Assembly: GCA_946183335.1 (NCBI GenBank)
Contig: CAMGZN010000013.1
Coordinates: 1-16,761, forward strand
DNA: 16,761 nt
Source: an uncultured Caryophanales bacterium
Lineage (GTDB): Bacteria; Bacillota_I; Bacilli_A; RFN20; CAG-826
Direction: 5' to 3'
A program made the translations under genes and the position numbers. Below are positions 7,676 to 15,045 of this stretch, in pieces; the stretch's first letter is position 1, and each line of letters opens with the position of its first letter. Under the pieces are notes generated by a model. That model saw nothing but the letters and a program-made list of their open reading frames with translations, was not told where the DNA came from and did not search any database.

Positions 7676-8590
7676 CTAGAAGAGCTTATTGAATTCTTCC
7701 GGCATCGGAGCCTTAAAGACGTAGTTTTTGTTCGTTAATGGATGAATGAAACTTAGTTCATAGGCATGTAATCCTAGACGTTTTAATGGGTCACTTGGTT
7801 CACCATATTTATCGTCTCCAATCACATAGTGATTAATATTTCCTAATTGAACACGGATTTGGTTCTTACGACCACTATCAATGTTTACATCAAGCAATGA
7901 ATACTTATCGTTAGATTTCATCACCTTGTAATGGGTAACAGATTTTTTTCCATTAACTTTATCATTTGAGCAATAAACAAGATTTAATGAATTTTCTTTT
8001 AGATAATTCACAAGAGTATCAGATTGTTTCTCCATCTTGCCTTCAACAATAGCGTAATATCTTCGAGATTGGACGATATCTTGCCAATTCTTTTGCAGAA
8101 CTTCTTTTGTTTTTGGATTTTTAGAAAACATCAATACTCCAGAAGTGTCTTCATCAAGACGATGGACAACATAGATTCGTTGATGACGATCTTTTTGTTG
8201 GATATAATCGCTTACCATTCGATAAGCTGTGCGGCTTTTTTCAGTGTCAGAAGCAACGGATAAGAGCCCACTTGGTTTGTTAATCACAATAAACTCATTG
8301 TCTTCGTAAATGATCGGCAAATCAGCACGTTGGTGTTTCGTAATTCGACGTTTAGAAACGATGACCACATCTTCTTTCACAAGCTTCAAATTGTATTGAC
8401 TAACAGGAGCACCGTCGACACTAACTTGATGGTTAGATAATAGGGATTTGACAGCGTTTCTGCTTAAATTTGGGTATTTTGAAAGAAGAAATTCAAGAAG
8501 TTCACATTCTTCTTTAACCTTGAATTCTTTAATGGAACTTGGATGAACTTGTCCGGTTTTTTTATGAATCTTTTTGTCGTTTTTATTCAT
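7676..8590 (-). CDS. RluA-family pseudouridine synthase
   Basis: 304 residues. Enzymes of this family isomerise specific uridines in rRNA or tRNA to pseudouridine. An S4-type RNA-binding domain covers about 22-78 (LLEFLLSKYPNLSRNAVKSL), followed by the catalytic domain with INKPSGLLSV (103-112) and the signature VHRLDEDTSGVLMFSK (142-157), whose Asp146 is the catalytic residue. The target uridine cannot be read from sequence, and RluB/RsuA-like roles are less likely given the HRLD form. The start at 8590 forms TAATG with the aguB stop (1-base overlap) and has no Shine-Dalgarno, so translation probably depends on ribosomes finishing aguB; an upstream ATG at 8629 would extend 13 codons into aguB and is disfavoured. 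Confidence 0.92.
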   Translation of the reverse strand: MNKNDKKIHKKTGQVHPSSIKEFKVKEECELLEFLLSKYPNLSRNAVKSLLSNHQVSVDGAPVSQYNLKLVKEDVVIVSKRRITKHQRADLPIIYEDNEFIVINKPSGLLSVASDTEKSRTAYRMVSDYIQQKDRHQRIYVVHRLDEDTSGVLMFSKNPKTKEVLQKNWQDIVQSRRYYAIVEGKMEKQSDTLVNYLKENSLNLVYCSNDKVNGKKSVTHYKVMKSNDKYSLLDVNIDSGRKNQIRVQLGNINHYVIGDDKYGEPSDPLKRLGLHAYELSFIHPLTNKNYVFKAPMPEEFNKLF

Positions 8591-9453
8591 TATTTGTTCT
8601 TGCCGTAATGAATGATATCTCCATAGCATTCTGGTCGGCGATCTCTAAAGACGCCCCAAGAAACACGTTCATGGTCAATTGCGTCCAAATCAAATTCGTG
8701 GATTCTAAATCCTTCTTCTTCACGGTTCATCTCTTCCACCACATTTCCATATTGGTCAGCGATAAAAGAGAATCCTTGGAAGACCATTTCTGAATTTGGT
8801 GCAACCTCTTTTCCAACGCGATTTGATGCGCAAACAGGAATAATGTTTGCCGCGGCATGACCGCACATTGTATTTCTCCAATGAGGCATCGAATCGCGAA
8901 CCAAAACTGGTTCACTGCCTATGGCAGTAGGATATAAAAGGAGTTGTGCTCCGCTAAGTGCTAAACATCTAGCAGTCTCTGGGAACCATTGATCCCAGCA
9001 GATACCAACACCGATTTTTCCAAACTTAGTTTTATAGACTTTAAAACCGGTATCTCCTGGAGAGAAATAAAACTTCTCTTCATAACATTGGCCAGTTGGA
9101 ATATGAGTCTTTCTGTATAAACCTAAATTTGATCCATCAGCATCAATCATGACTAAGGAGTTAAAGTAGTTTGGACCAGATTTCTCAAAGAAGGAAATTG
9201 GCAAAACAACATGATACTTTTTTGCAACTTCTTGGAAGTGTTTGATCAGTTTTGAGTTCTCGGCTTCTTCTGCTAAAGCGAACTTATCATAGTCCTCAAC
9301 TTGACAGAAATAGAGGTTTGAAAATAGTTCTTGAATGAGGATAACATTAGCTCCATTTTTAGCGCACTTTTGCACTAAATCTTCGGCTTTTGCTATGTTT
9401 TTTTCGTAGTCAGAACTACATGACATTTGTGTGATAGCGACTTTAATTTTCAT
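8590..9453 (-). CDS. aguB: N-carbamoylputrescine amidase
   Basis: 287 residues, normal for the enzyme. It hydrolyses N-carbamoylputrescine to putrescine, CO2 and ammonia in the cytoplasm. The nitrilase-superfamily triad is visible as Glu42 (LIQELF), Lys115 (LYRKTHIP) and Cys152 (GICWDQWFPE). Segments typical of AguB rather than other nitrilases are YRKTHIPTGQCYEEKFYF, SPGDTGFKVY and LLLYPTAIGSEP. The start overlaps the end of the decarboxylase-deiminase gene by 11 bases, with AAGGAG at 9467-9472 as a somewhat distant ribosome site (13 bases). Directly downstream of the two preceding pathway steps, it completes the route from arginine to putrescine. An AguB-type rather than carbamoyltransferase exit points to putrescine synthesis, not ATP-yielding agmatine catabolism. 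Confidence 0.95.
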   Translation of the reverse strand: MKIKVAITQMSCSSDYEKNIAKAEDLVQKCAKNGANVILIQELFSNLYFCQVEDYDKFALAEEAENSKLIKHFQEVAKKYHVVLPISFFEKSGPNYFNSLVMIDADGSNLGLYRKTHIPTGQCYEEKFYFSPGDTGFKVYKTKFGKIGVGICWDQWFPETARCLALSGAQLLLYPTAIGSEPVLVRDSMPHWRNTMCGHAAANIIPVCASNRVGKEVAPNSEMVFQGFSFIADQYGNVVEEMNREEEGFRIHEFDLDAIDHERVSWGVFRDRRPECYGDIIHYGKNK

Positions 9454-12070
9454 TTCTTTCTTTAAACTCCTTATTGTATGGAATCTGCATTGTTATACAG
9501 TGGATATTACCACCTCCGAGAAGAATCTCGTGGCTGTTAATTTGAATGACTTCTTTATTTGGATAGAGTTTTTGAATTTGAGCTTTCGCAAGTTGATCTT
9601 CTGGAACTCCAAAGGCTGGAAGAATAACGAATTTTTCACCTTGATAGAAGTTGATGTATGATGCAGCAAGACGTGAACCTTCTGGTCTTGGTTTGGCATC
9701 ATACCTTCCTTTCGTGATGCCTTTTGCTTCCTTCTTGGACATATAAATTGGTTTTGGAAGCTTCACCTTTACAATTTCAAATTTTCTTCCTTTCGCATCA
9801 GTCTCATTACTAAGTAATTTGAAGGCTTCGGAAGAGAATTTGTATTGTGGATCTTTGCGATCGGTCGTCCACGCGAGTGCAATCACACCTGGGCGAATGA
9901 AACACGCCATATTATCAATATGTTCGTTTGTTTCGTCCTCATAAATACCATTTTTAATCCAAATAACTTTAGAAACATTAAGATAAATCTTAAGGTTCTC
10001 TTCAATTTCTAGTTTATTTAGCATTGGGTTACGGCCTTTAGAGAGCAGACAGGCTTCTGTAACTAAGGCCGTTCCTTCTCCGTCAACATGAATTGAACCG
10101 CCTTCTAGAATGAAGTTTTCAAGATAATAACGTTCCATTCCAAACTTTTTCGCGAGATTACCTGTTAAAAGGTCGTCGTCACGATAGTTTGTATACAAAC
10201 CATCAACGGTTCCACCCCAAGCATTGAAGCGGAAGTCAACAATTCTCATCTTGTTTCCATTTGTGACAAAGATTGGGGAGTTATCGCGTGCCCAGGAGTC
10301 ATTATATTTCACCCGAATTGGGTACACATTCTTCATATTTTGGTATTTACCAATCACATCTGGGTAGATGCGTGGGTGAATTCCAACATATACAGGTTCG
10401 TATTTAGAAATAGCTTTGATAACTTCATAGAAGTTCTCTTGTGCAGGTTTTGCATTATTTCTCCATGTATCTTTACGATATGGAAGAAGAATAATCGTTC
10501 CACTATGTTTATCACCTTCAAATGGCATCGCATAGTTATCACCACGAGGAGTGGTTAATCTCTTTTCAATGTAATCGTTCAAGCGATGACGATATTGATG
10601 GAAACCATTCCAATTTTCTGTGTCGATAACATTAACGAATTTTGCACCATAATCAGAAAGGATTGTAACACCAAGTTTTTGGTATTCTTTAATTCTTGTA
10701 ATAAGTTCTTTGGTAAACACTTCGCCTGGAACAATTAAAGGAATTCCTGGTGGATAAATCATGATTGATTCTTTCGAAATCGCATTCTCAACTTCCTCTA
10801 GAGGAATGCGTTTACCAGGAGCGTTAAACGCAACTTCAGGTGAAGTAAGTTGGAATGGGAAATCGACACCAAAGGCGTGTCTTTCGTATTCATATTTCTT
10901 ATTATAATGTTTCTTAGAAACATCTTTTAACGCTTTGATGAATCTTGTAAGTTGTTGCTTGTTTGAACCGATGGCTAAAATGCCCATCACAACATATGTT
11001 TCAGCAAGTTCAACCTGAATGCCATATTCTTGCTTCAAAATCTTATAAAGTTCAAAACCATTAATATCTAGATGTTCAAGTTTCAAAACAAGTTTTGTGT
11101 CATCGTAGTCAAAACATCCGTGTTGCAAGAAGTGTTCTCTATTGCACGGAACAAATCCTTTAATTTTTGCGATTTGTTCACGAGCGTATGCACTAATTTC
11201 GTGTACACGTTTCATGTTTTGACGGCCTTTAGTCGCAACATATTGACGTGCCGCATCTAAAGACGCCATCAAGATTGTCGATGGAGATGTTGTATTCAGA
11301 ACATTGATCATCTTTTGAATTTTGGCACGTTCAATAAACTTAGACTTCAGTAGTAACACTGAAGATTGAGTTAAAGAACCACCAGTTTTATGGAAAGATA
11401 CAGAAGCCATATCAGCTCCGGCATCCATTGCAGAAACTGGACCAAGATCATCGAAGTAATAATGTGCTCCATGAGCTTCGTCACAGAGAACAACCATGCC
11501 TCTTTCGTGAGCGGCATCAACAATTTTTTTAAGATCAGTGACTGCACCAAAGTATGTTGGGTTGATCACGAACACTGCTTTTGCAGTTGGATAACGATGC
11601 ATTGCTTTAATGTAATCATCAGCACTTGGTTGGTTGGCAATTTCAAGTTCCTTATCAAGTTCTGGCATAATGTAGACTGGTTTAGCACCACACAAAATGA
11701 GTGCGTTAACAATCGACTTATGAACGTTTCTTGGAAGGATGATTTTATCGTTGGTATGACAAGTTGCGAGAATCATAGCTAAGATTCCGCTAGTTGTTCC
11801 GTTAATTAAGAAGAAAGCTTTATCAGCATGGCACATTTGAGCCATCAGTTTTTGAGCATCTAAAAGGACTCCGGTTGGATTGGCTAAGTTATCCATTCCA
11901 ATTGGAGCATTGATGTCGCAACGATAAAGTGACTCTCCAATAAAATCTTTGAATTTGTTTTGAACGTTTCCCATGTGGTGTCCTGGGACATCGAGAGGAA
12001 GAACGTCTTCAGATACGTATTTCTTTAACGCATCAAGATAAGGTGTTTTGTTCTGATCTAATTTCTTCAT
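9443..12070 (-). CDS. Bifunctional arginine decarboxylase-agmatine deiminase fusion
   Basis: 875 residues in one uninterrupted frame carrying two complete enzymes. Residues 1 to about 482 are a fold-I PLP decarboxylase of the short Orn/Lys/Arg class, close in length to the ~490-residue Bacillus SpeA: PLDVPGHHMG (25-34), NGTTSG (90-95), DEAHGAH (197-203), the Schiff-base Lys228 in SFHKTGG, and MIYPPGIPLIVPGE (437-450). Residues from about 505 to 870 are an agmatine deiminase (AguA): YAMPFEGDKHSG (513-524), SWARDNSP (592-599, Asp596), ILEGGSIHVDGEGT (654-667), NEHIDN (715-720, His718 and Asp720) and the nucleophile Cys858 in GGGNIHCITMQIP. A helical linker of about 24 residues joins them. Arginine as substrate, rather than ornithine or lysine, is inferred from the fused agmatine-using domain and adjacent aguB. 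The decarboxylase would make agmatine and the deiminase N-carbamoylputrescine plus ammonia. The ATG at 12070 follows a -10-like box closely, without a Shine-Dalgarno. Confidence 0.93.
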   Translation of the reverse strand: MKKLDQNKTPYLDALKKYVSEDVLPLDVPGHHMGNVQNKFKDFIGESLYRCDINAPIGMDNLANPTGVLLDAQKLMAQMCHADKAFFLINGTTSGILAMILATCHTNDKIILPRNVHKSIVNALILCGAKPVYIMPELDKELEIANQPSADDYIKAMHRYPTAKAVFVINPTYFGAVTDLKKIVDAAHERGMVVLCDEAHGAHYYFDDLGPVSAMDAGADMASVSFHKTGGSLTQSSVLLLKSKFIERAKIQKMINVLNTTSPSTILMASLDAARQYVATKGRQNMKRVHEISAYAREQIAKIKGFVPCNREHFLQHGCFDYDDTKLVLKLEHLDINGFELYKILKQEYGIQVELAETYVVMGILAIGSNKQQLTRFIKALKDVSKKHYNKKYEYERHAFGVDFPFQLTSPEVAFNAPGKRIPLEEVENAISKESIMIYPPGIPLIVPGEVFTKELITRIKEYQKLGVTILSDYGAKFVNVIDTENWNGFHQYRHRLNDYIEKRLTTPRGDNYAMPFEGDKHSGTIILLPYRKDTWRNNAKPAQENFYEVIKAISKYEPVYVGIHPRIYPDVIGKYQNMKNVYPIRVKYNDSWARDNSPIFVTNGNKMRIVDFRFNAWGGTVDGLYTNYRDDDLLTGNLAKKFGMERYYLENFILEGGSIHVDGEGTALVTEACLLSKGRNPMLNKLEIEENLKIYLNVSKVIWIKNGIYEDETNEHIDNMACFIRPGVIALAWTTDRKDPQYKFSSEAFKLLSNETDAKGRKFEIVKVKLPKPIYMSKKEAKGITKGRYDAKPRPEGSRLAASYINFYQGEKFVILPAFGVPEDQLAKAQIQKLYPNKEVIQINSHEILLGGGNIHCITMQIPYNKEFKERNEN

Positions 12071-12076
12071 ACGCCG

Positions 12077-12107
12077 ATTATTTTAACAAATAGGTTTTAT
12101 TTAGCAA
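12077..12107 (-). promoter_or_regulatory. Predicted promoter of the polyamine operon, near-leaderless
   Basis: Reading leftward: TTGCTA (12107-12102), 16-base spacer, then TAAAAT (12085-12080) preceded by TG as an extended -10, 9 bases before the ATG at 12070. An overlapping AATAAT (12082-12077) would place the start point exactly on the ATG. Either way the 5' leader is 0-3 bases, with no Shine-Dalgarno. Confidence 0.55.
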
Positions 12108-12206
12108 CTTTGAAATAAATTTCAATAAAGAGAAATTATATCTTTTGATTATTTAATAAATTGTGAATGTTTGAGTTTTGCAAAAATAATCATAGAATTG
12201 CTAATG

Positions 12207-12244
12207 ATTTTCGAAAATACACGCATTTTTTATCGCGTATTTTT
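12207..12244. repeat. Palindrome and inverted repeat in the divergent intergenic region
   Basis: ATTTTCGAAAAT (12207-12218) is a perfect 12-bp palindrome. It overlaps the left arm of an imperfect inverted repeat, AAAATACACGC (12214-12224) and GCGTATTTT (12235-12243). The right arm lies at the -35 position expected for the DUF3810-gene promoter. The rest of the 199-base gap between the divergent genes shows no gene or RNA. It could be an operator, but AT-rich DNA yields such repeats by chance. Confidence 0.4.
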
Positions 12245-12254
12245 AGGATTTTTC

Positions 12255-12260
12255 TATAAT
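12255..12260 (+). promoter_or_regulatory. Predicted -10 box of the DUF3810-family gene
   Basis: A consensus TATAAT lies 9 bases before the ATG at 12270, and an overlapping AATAAT (12258-12263) lies 6 bases before it. No good -35 hexamer is present at 16-18 bases upstream, where an inverted-repeat arm sits instead. The mRNA leader would be 0-3 bases, and there is no Shine-Dalgarno. Confidence 0.5.
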
Positions 12261-12269
12261 AATGGGTAA

Positions 12270-13433
12270 ATGAAAAAGATTTGGGAATATATCAAACAAT
12301 ACCGAATTCGTTTCTGCTTCTTAGGTGGATTATTTTTATTATTCTTCATTCTTTTTGGCCTTCGTTATATCACCGCTGTGTCTGAATTTTGGACAACTTC
12401 GATAGGGCGTGCTTATCAAACCGTTATCGGATTTATAACCTCTCTAATTCCAATCTCGTTTTTAGAATTATTTATCCTTGCGACAATTGCATACATTGTT
12501 TGTTGGATTGTTTTCTTTGTCTTAAAGACAAAACGAGAAGGTTTTAAGAAGAGTTCTGTTAAAATTGTGAACCTGTTCGTAGTCTTGTTTTCTGTTTTAA
12601 CTATTTACATGGGCACTGCTGGTATGGCGTACCACCGCAAACCTTTAGAGTTGAATTTAAGAGACACATCCGTAGTTAACGAAGATGATTACTATGATAT
12701 TTCAATGTGGGCGACAGAAAAATTAAATGAGTGTGTTGCCCAACTAGAATTCGATGAAAATGGGTCAGTCAAACGCCCTTATTCTAACTCAATTCTTTAC
12801 GACAAAATTAAAAAAGAATATACGAAAATTGATGGGAATTATTTAACAAAATTCACAGCAAAACCCAAACAATTATTTATTTTTGGATGGCTTTATACAG
12901 AGATGAATATTTCTGGCGTTTCCTTCCTTCCAACAGGAGAAGCAAACTACAACCAAAATGTTCCAAACCTAGACATTCCTTTTGTCATTGCTCACGAGAT
13001 TGCTCACACAAAAGGAGTAATGAGTGAAGATGAAGCAAACAACCTTGCGATGTACGTCTGCATGAACTCAGACGATCCTTATCTACAATATTCCGCGTTA
13101 TGCAATGCTTATGAATCAATTGAACCAATGGCAATGACAGTCAATGATGATTCTAAGTTAAATGATTTCTTTAATGCGCTTGATGAGAAAGTTTGGAACG
13201 ACTTTTTATATTCAAATGATTTCTGGTCCAAACATACATTCTTCAAAGATGTTTCAGAATGGTTCAATAATTTGTATTTAAAAATCTTTGGTAGCCAAAC
13301 CACAGATGCTTATATTGATCACACTGACAGTGAAGTTGTCATCATAGATGATGAACCGAAATTTGTTCTTAATTCTTTGTCTCCGTATCAAGAGATAGTC
13401 GTTGACTACTGGTTAAAAGAAAACGGTCACTAG
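12270..13433 (+). CDS. DUF3810-family membrane-anchored predicted zinc metallopeptidase
   Basis: 387 residues. Three hydrophobic helices occupy about 16-33, 53-85 and 99-118, followed by a soluble domain. That domain contains HEIAH (242-246) and, a few residues on, SEDEAN (252-257), so the likely zinc ligands are His242, His246 and Glu253 or Glu255, with Glu243 as the catalytic base. This HExxH plus EDEAN arrangement is typical of DUF3810 proteins, which are annotated as predicted peptidases without a well-established substrate. The catalytic side of the membrane is uncertain; a positive N-terminus and the odd helix count suggest an outside location. It is a single-gene unit, divergent from the polyamine operon and convergent with metG (stop codons 6 bases apart). 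Confidence 0.75.
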   Translation: MKKIWEYIKQYRIRFCFLGGLFLLFFILFGLRYITAVSEFWTTSIGRAYQTVIGFITSLIPISFLELFILATIAYIVCWIVFFVLKTKREGFKKSSVKIVNLFVVLFSVLTIYMGTAGMAYHRKPLELNLRDTSVVNEDDYYDISMWATEKLNECVAQLEFDENGSVKRPYSNSILYDKIKKEYTKIDGNYLTKFTAKPKQLFIFGWLYTEMNISGVSFLPTGEANYNQNVPNLDIPFVIAHEIAHTKGVMSEDEANNLAMYVCMNSDDPYLQYSALCNAYESIEPMAMTVNDDSKLNDFFNALDEKVWNDFLYSNDFWSKHTFFKDVSEWFNNLYLKIFGSQTTDAYIDHTDSEVVIIDDEPKFVLNSLSPYQEIVVDYWLKENGH

Positions 13434-13439
13434 GACCGC
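13415..13439 (-). terminator. Intrinsic terminator of metG
   Basis: On the minus strand CGGTC and GACCG (plus-strand 13434-13438 and 13424-13428) form a 5-bp stem with a possible outer G-U pair and a 5-base loop, followed by TTTTCTTTT. It begins one base after the metG stop and lies entirely within the last codons of the convergent DUF3810 gene. The plus strand lacks a clear T-run after the hairpin, so it mainly serves metG. Confidence 0.7.
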
Positions 13440-15017
13440 TTACTTTGAGATTGAATCGATATATTCTGTTTCAACCTTAACATCGAGTCGAGGGAAGAGT
13501 GCTGCTCCTTTCTCGACTTTTAATTTTGCATATGGGCAGAACTGATGAATGACTTCGTATTTTTGAAGTTCCTCAGGAACACCAAATGAAGCATAAACTT
13601 TTGGTGCGCTTTCAACTAATACTGGAGAGAGGAGTCTCGTGCAAACCAAAATGGTATTTGTTAAGACGGCCATTACATTTCCAAGTTCATCAACCTTGCC
13701 TTCTTTTGATAAAACCCATGGTTGAGTTTCTTCGATATATTTGTTGGCAACATTGAGCAACTCAACAACACAATCTAATGCTTCAGTTGGCTTTAAATCA
13801 TCCATCAAAGCTTCGTATTGAGAAATCGTTTTTTCCGTCAAAACTCGAATATTTTCCTCTTTTTCGCCAGGATTTTTGAGTTCTGGAACAACGCCTTCGA
13901 AATATTTTGTAATCATTGAAACTGTGCGAGAAATAAGGTTTCCATAATTGTTTGCAAGATCAGTATTTGTGCGTTCAGCAAAGAGTTCCGATGAGAATCT
14001 GCCATTTGTTCCGAAAGCAAATTCTTTAGCTAAGAACCATCTCACCGCATCAACTCCATAACGTTCAATTAATGGAATTGGTGAAACAACATTACCACGA
14101 GATTTAGACATCTTTTCGCCATTAAGATCAAGCAAACCATGAACGAAAACACGGTCTGGCATTCTTAAACCAAGTCCTTTTAAGAACATTGGCCAATAAA
14201 TAACATGGAAACGAGAAATATCGGCTCCAACAATATGAACAATTTCACAATCTGGATCTTCCCAGAACTTTTTAAATAAAGAGTCATCTTTTGAATCATA
14301 ACCTAAAGCGGTAATGTAATTGGTTAGAGCATCTAACCAAACGTAGATAACATGTTTTGGGTTTTCTCTAATTTGAATTCCCCAGTCAAAGGAAGTTCTT
14401 GAAACACATAAGTCATCAAGACCTTTGTTAATAAATGTATTCATCATCTCGTTTTTACGAGATATTGGGAGAATAAATTTTGGATTTTCATCCATTAATT
14501 TCATTAAATCAGGAAGATATTTCTGCATCTTAAAGAAATAGGCTTCTTCGCTGTCTTTATGAACTGGACGATGGCAATCTGGACAAAGATGTTCTTCGCC
14601 AACTTGAGTTTCGGTCCAGAACGATTCACAAGGTGTACAATACCAGCCTTCGTATTTCCCGAGATAAATATCATCATTCTTTAAGAAATGAGAAAAAATA
14701 TCTTGAACAACTCTTGTGTGACGCTCTTCTGTAGTTCGAATAAAATCATCATTAGAAATACGCATTGCTTTCCATAAATCTTTGAATTTTGCAGCGATTT
14801 CGTCCACATATTGTTGTGGAGTTACTCCTTTTTCGGCAGCTTTTTTCTGGATTTTTTCCCCGTGTTCATCGGTGCCTGTTAAGAAATAAGTTTCTACACC
14901 ACGCATTCTTTTATAGCGTGCTAAAACATCGCACAGAGTCGTGCAATATGCGTGTCCAATATGCGCTTCCGCGCTTGGATAATAAATTGGTGTAGTAATA
15001 TAGAACTTGTTTTTCAT
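13440..15017 (-). CDS. metG: Methionyl-tRNA synthetase
   Basis: 525 residues. It attaches methionine to initiator and elongator tRNA-Met. The class Ia signatures are HIGH (19-22) and KMSKS (302-306), with a zinc-binding knuckle in the connective domain (Cys127, 130, 145, 148) and VWLDALTNYI (226-235) in the catalytic core. The anticodon-binding helical domain follows, and the protein stops at FPRLDVK..., so it lacks the C-terminal tRNA-binding domain that makes the ~660-residue Bacillus enzyme longer; shorter forms without it are known and functional. AAGGAG at 15026-15031 lies 8 bases from the ATG. The endonuclease gene ends 28 bases upstream on the same strand, so the two are probably co-transcribed. 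In Bacillus metG is close behind rsmI; here about 9 kb and an inversion separate them. Confidence 0.97.
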   Translation of the reverse strand: MKNKFYITTPIYYPSAEAHIGHAYCTTLCDVLARYKRMRGVETYFLTGTDEHGEKIQKKAAEKGVTPQQYVDEIAAKFKDLWKAMRISNDDFIRTTEERHTRVVQDIFSHFLKNDDIYLGKYEGWYCTPCESFWTETQVGEEHLCPDCHRPVHKDSEEAYFFKMQKYLPDLMKLMDENPKFILPISRKNEMMNTFINKGLDDLCVSRTSFDWGIQIRENPKHVIYVWLDALTNYITALGYDSKDDSLFKKFWEDPDCEIVHIVGADISRFHVIYWPMFLKGLGLRMPDRVFVHGLLDLNGEKMSKSRGNVVSPIPLIERYGVDAVRWFLAKEFAFGTNGRFSSELFAERTNTDLANNYGNLISRTVSMITKYFEGVVPELKNPGEKEENIRVLTEKTISQYEALMDDLKPTEALDCVVELLNVANKYIEETQPWVLSKEGKVDELGNVMAVLTNTILVCTRLLSPVLVESAPKVYASFGVPEELQKYEVIHQFCPYAKLKVEKGAALFPRLDVKVETEYIDSISK

Positions 15018-15045
15018 ATGAGGTACTCCTTGTTCGGTTTATTAA

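Noticed and set aside
8591..8629. Longer start for the pseudouridine synthase at 8629
   Set aside because: It would lie 39 bases inside aguB, while the TAATG overlap at 8590 is a normal coupled start and the S4 domain begins well after it.
10556..10627. Fusion could be a sequencing artefact joining two genes
   Set aside because: Both halves stay in frame with no degenerate stretch, the linker reads as a plausible helix, and codon use does not change. Raw reads would still be the decisive check.
11390..11782. 130-codon open frame on the plus strand
   Set aside because: It lies wholly inside the decarboxylase half of the fusion gene, antisense, with odd composition (many Cys, Trp, His) and no ribosome site; a shadow frame.
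12198..12203. TTGCTA hexamers recurring near promoters (also at 7625-7630 and 12102-12107 on the minus strand)
   Set aside because: One of the three has no matching -10 at proper spacing, and a six-base word in AT-rich DNA is easily chance.
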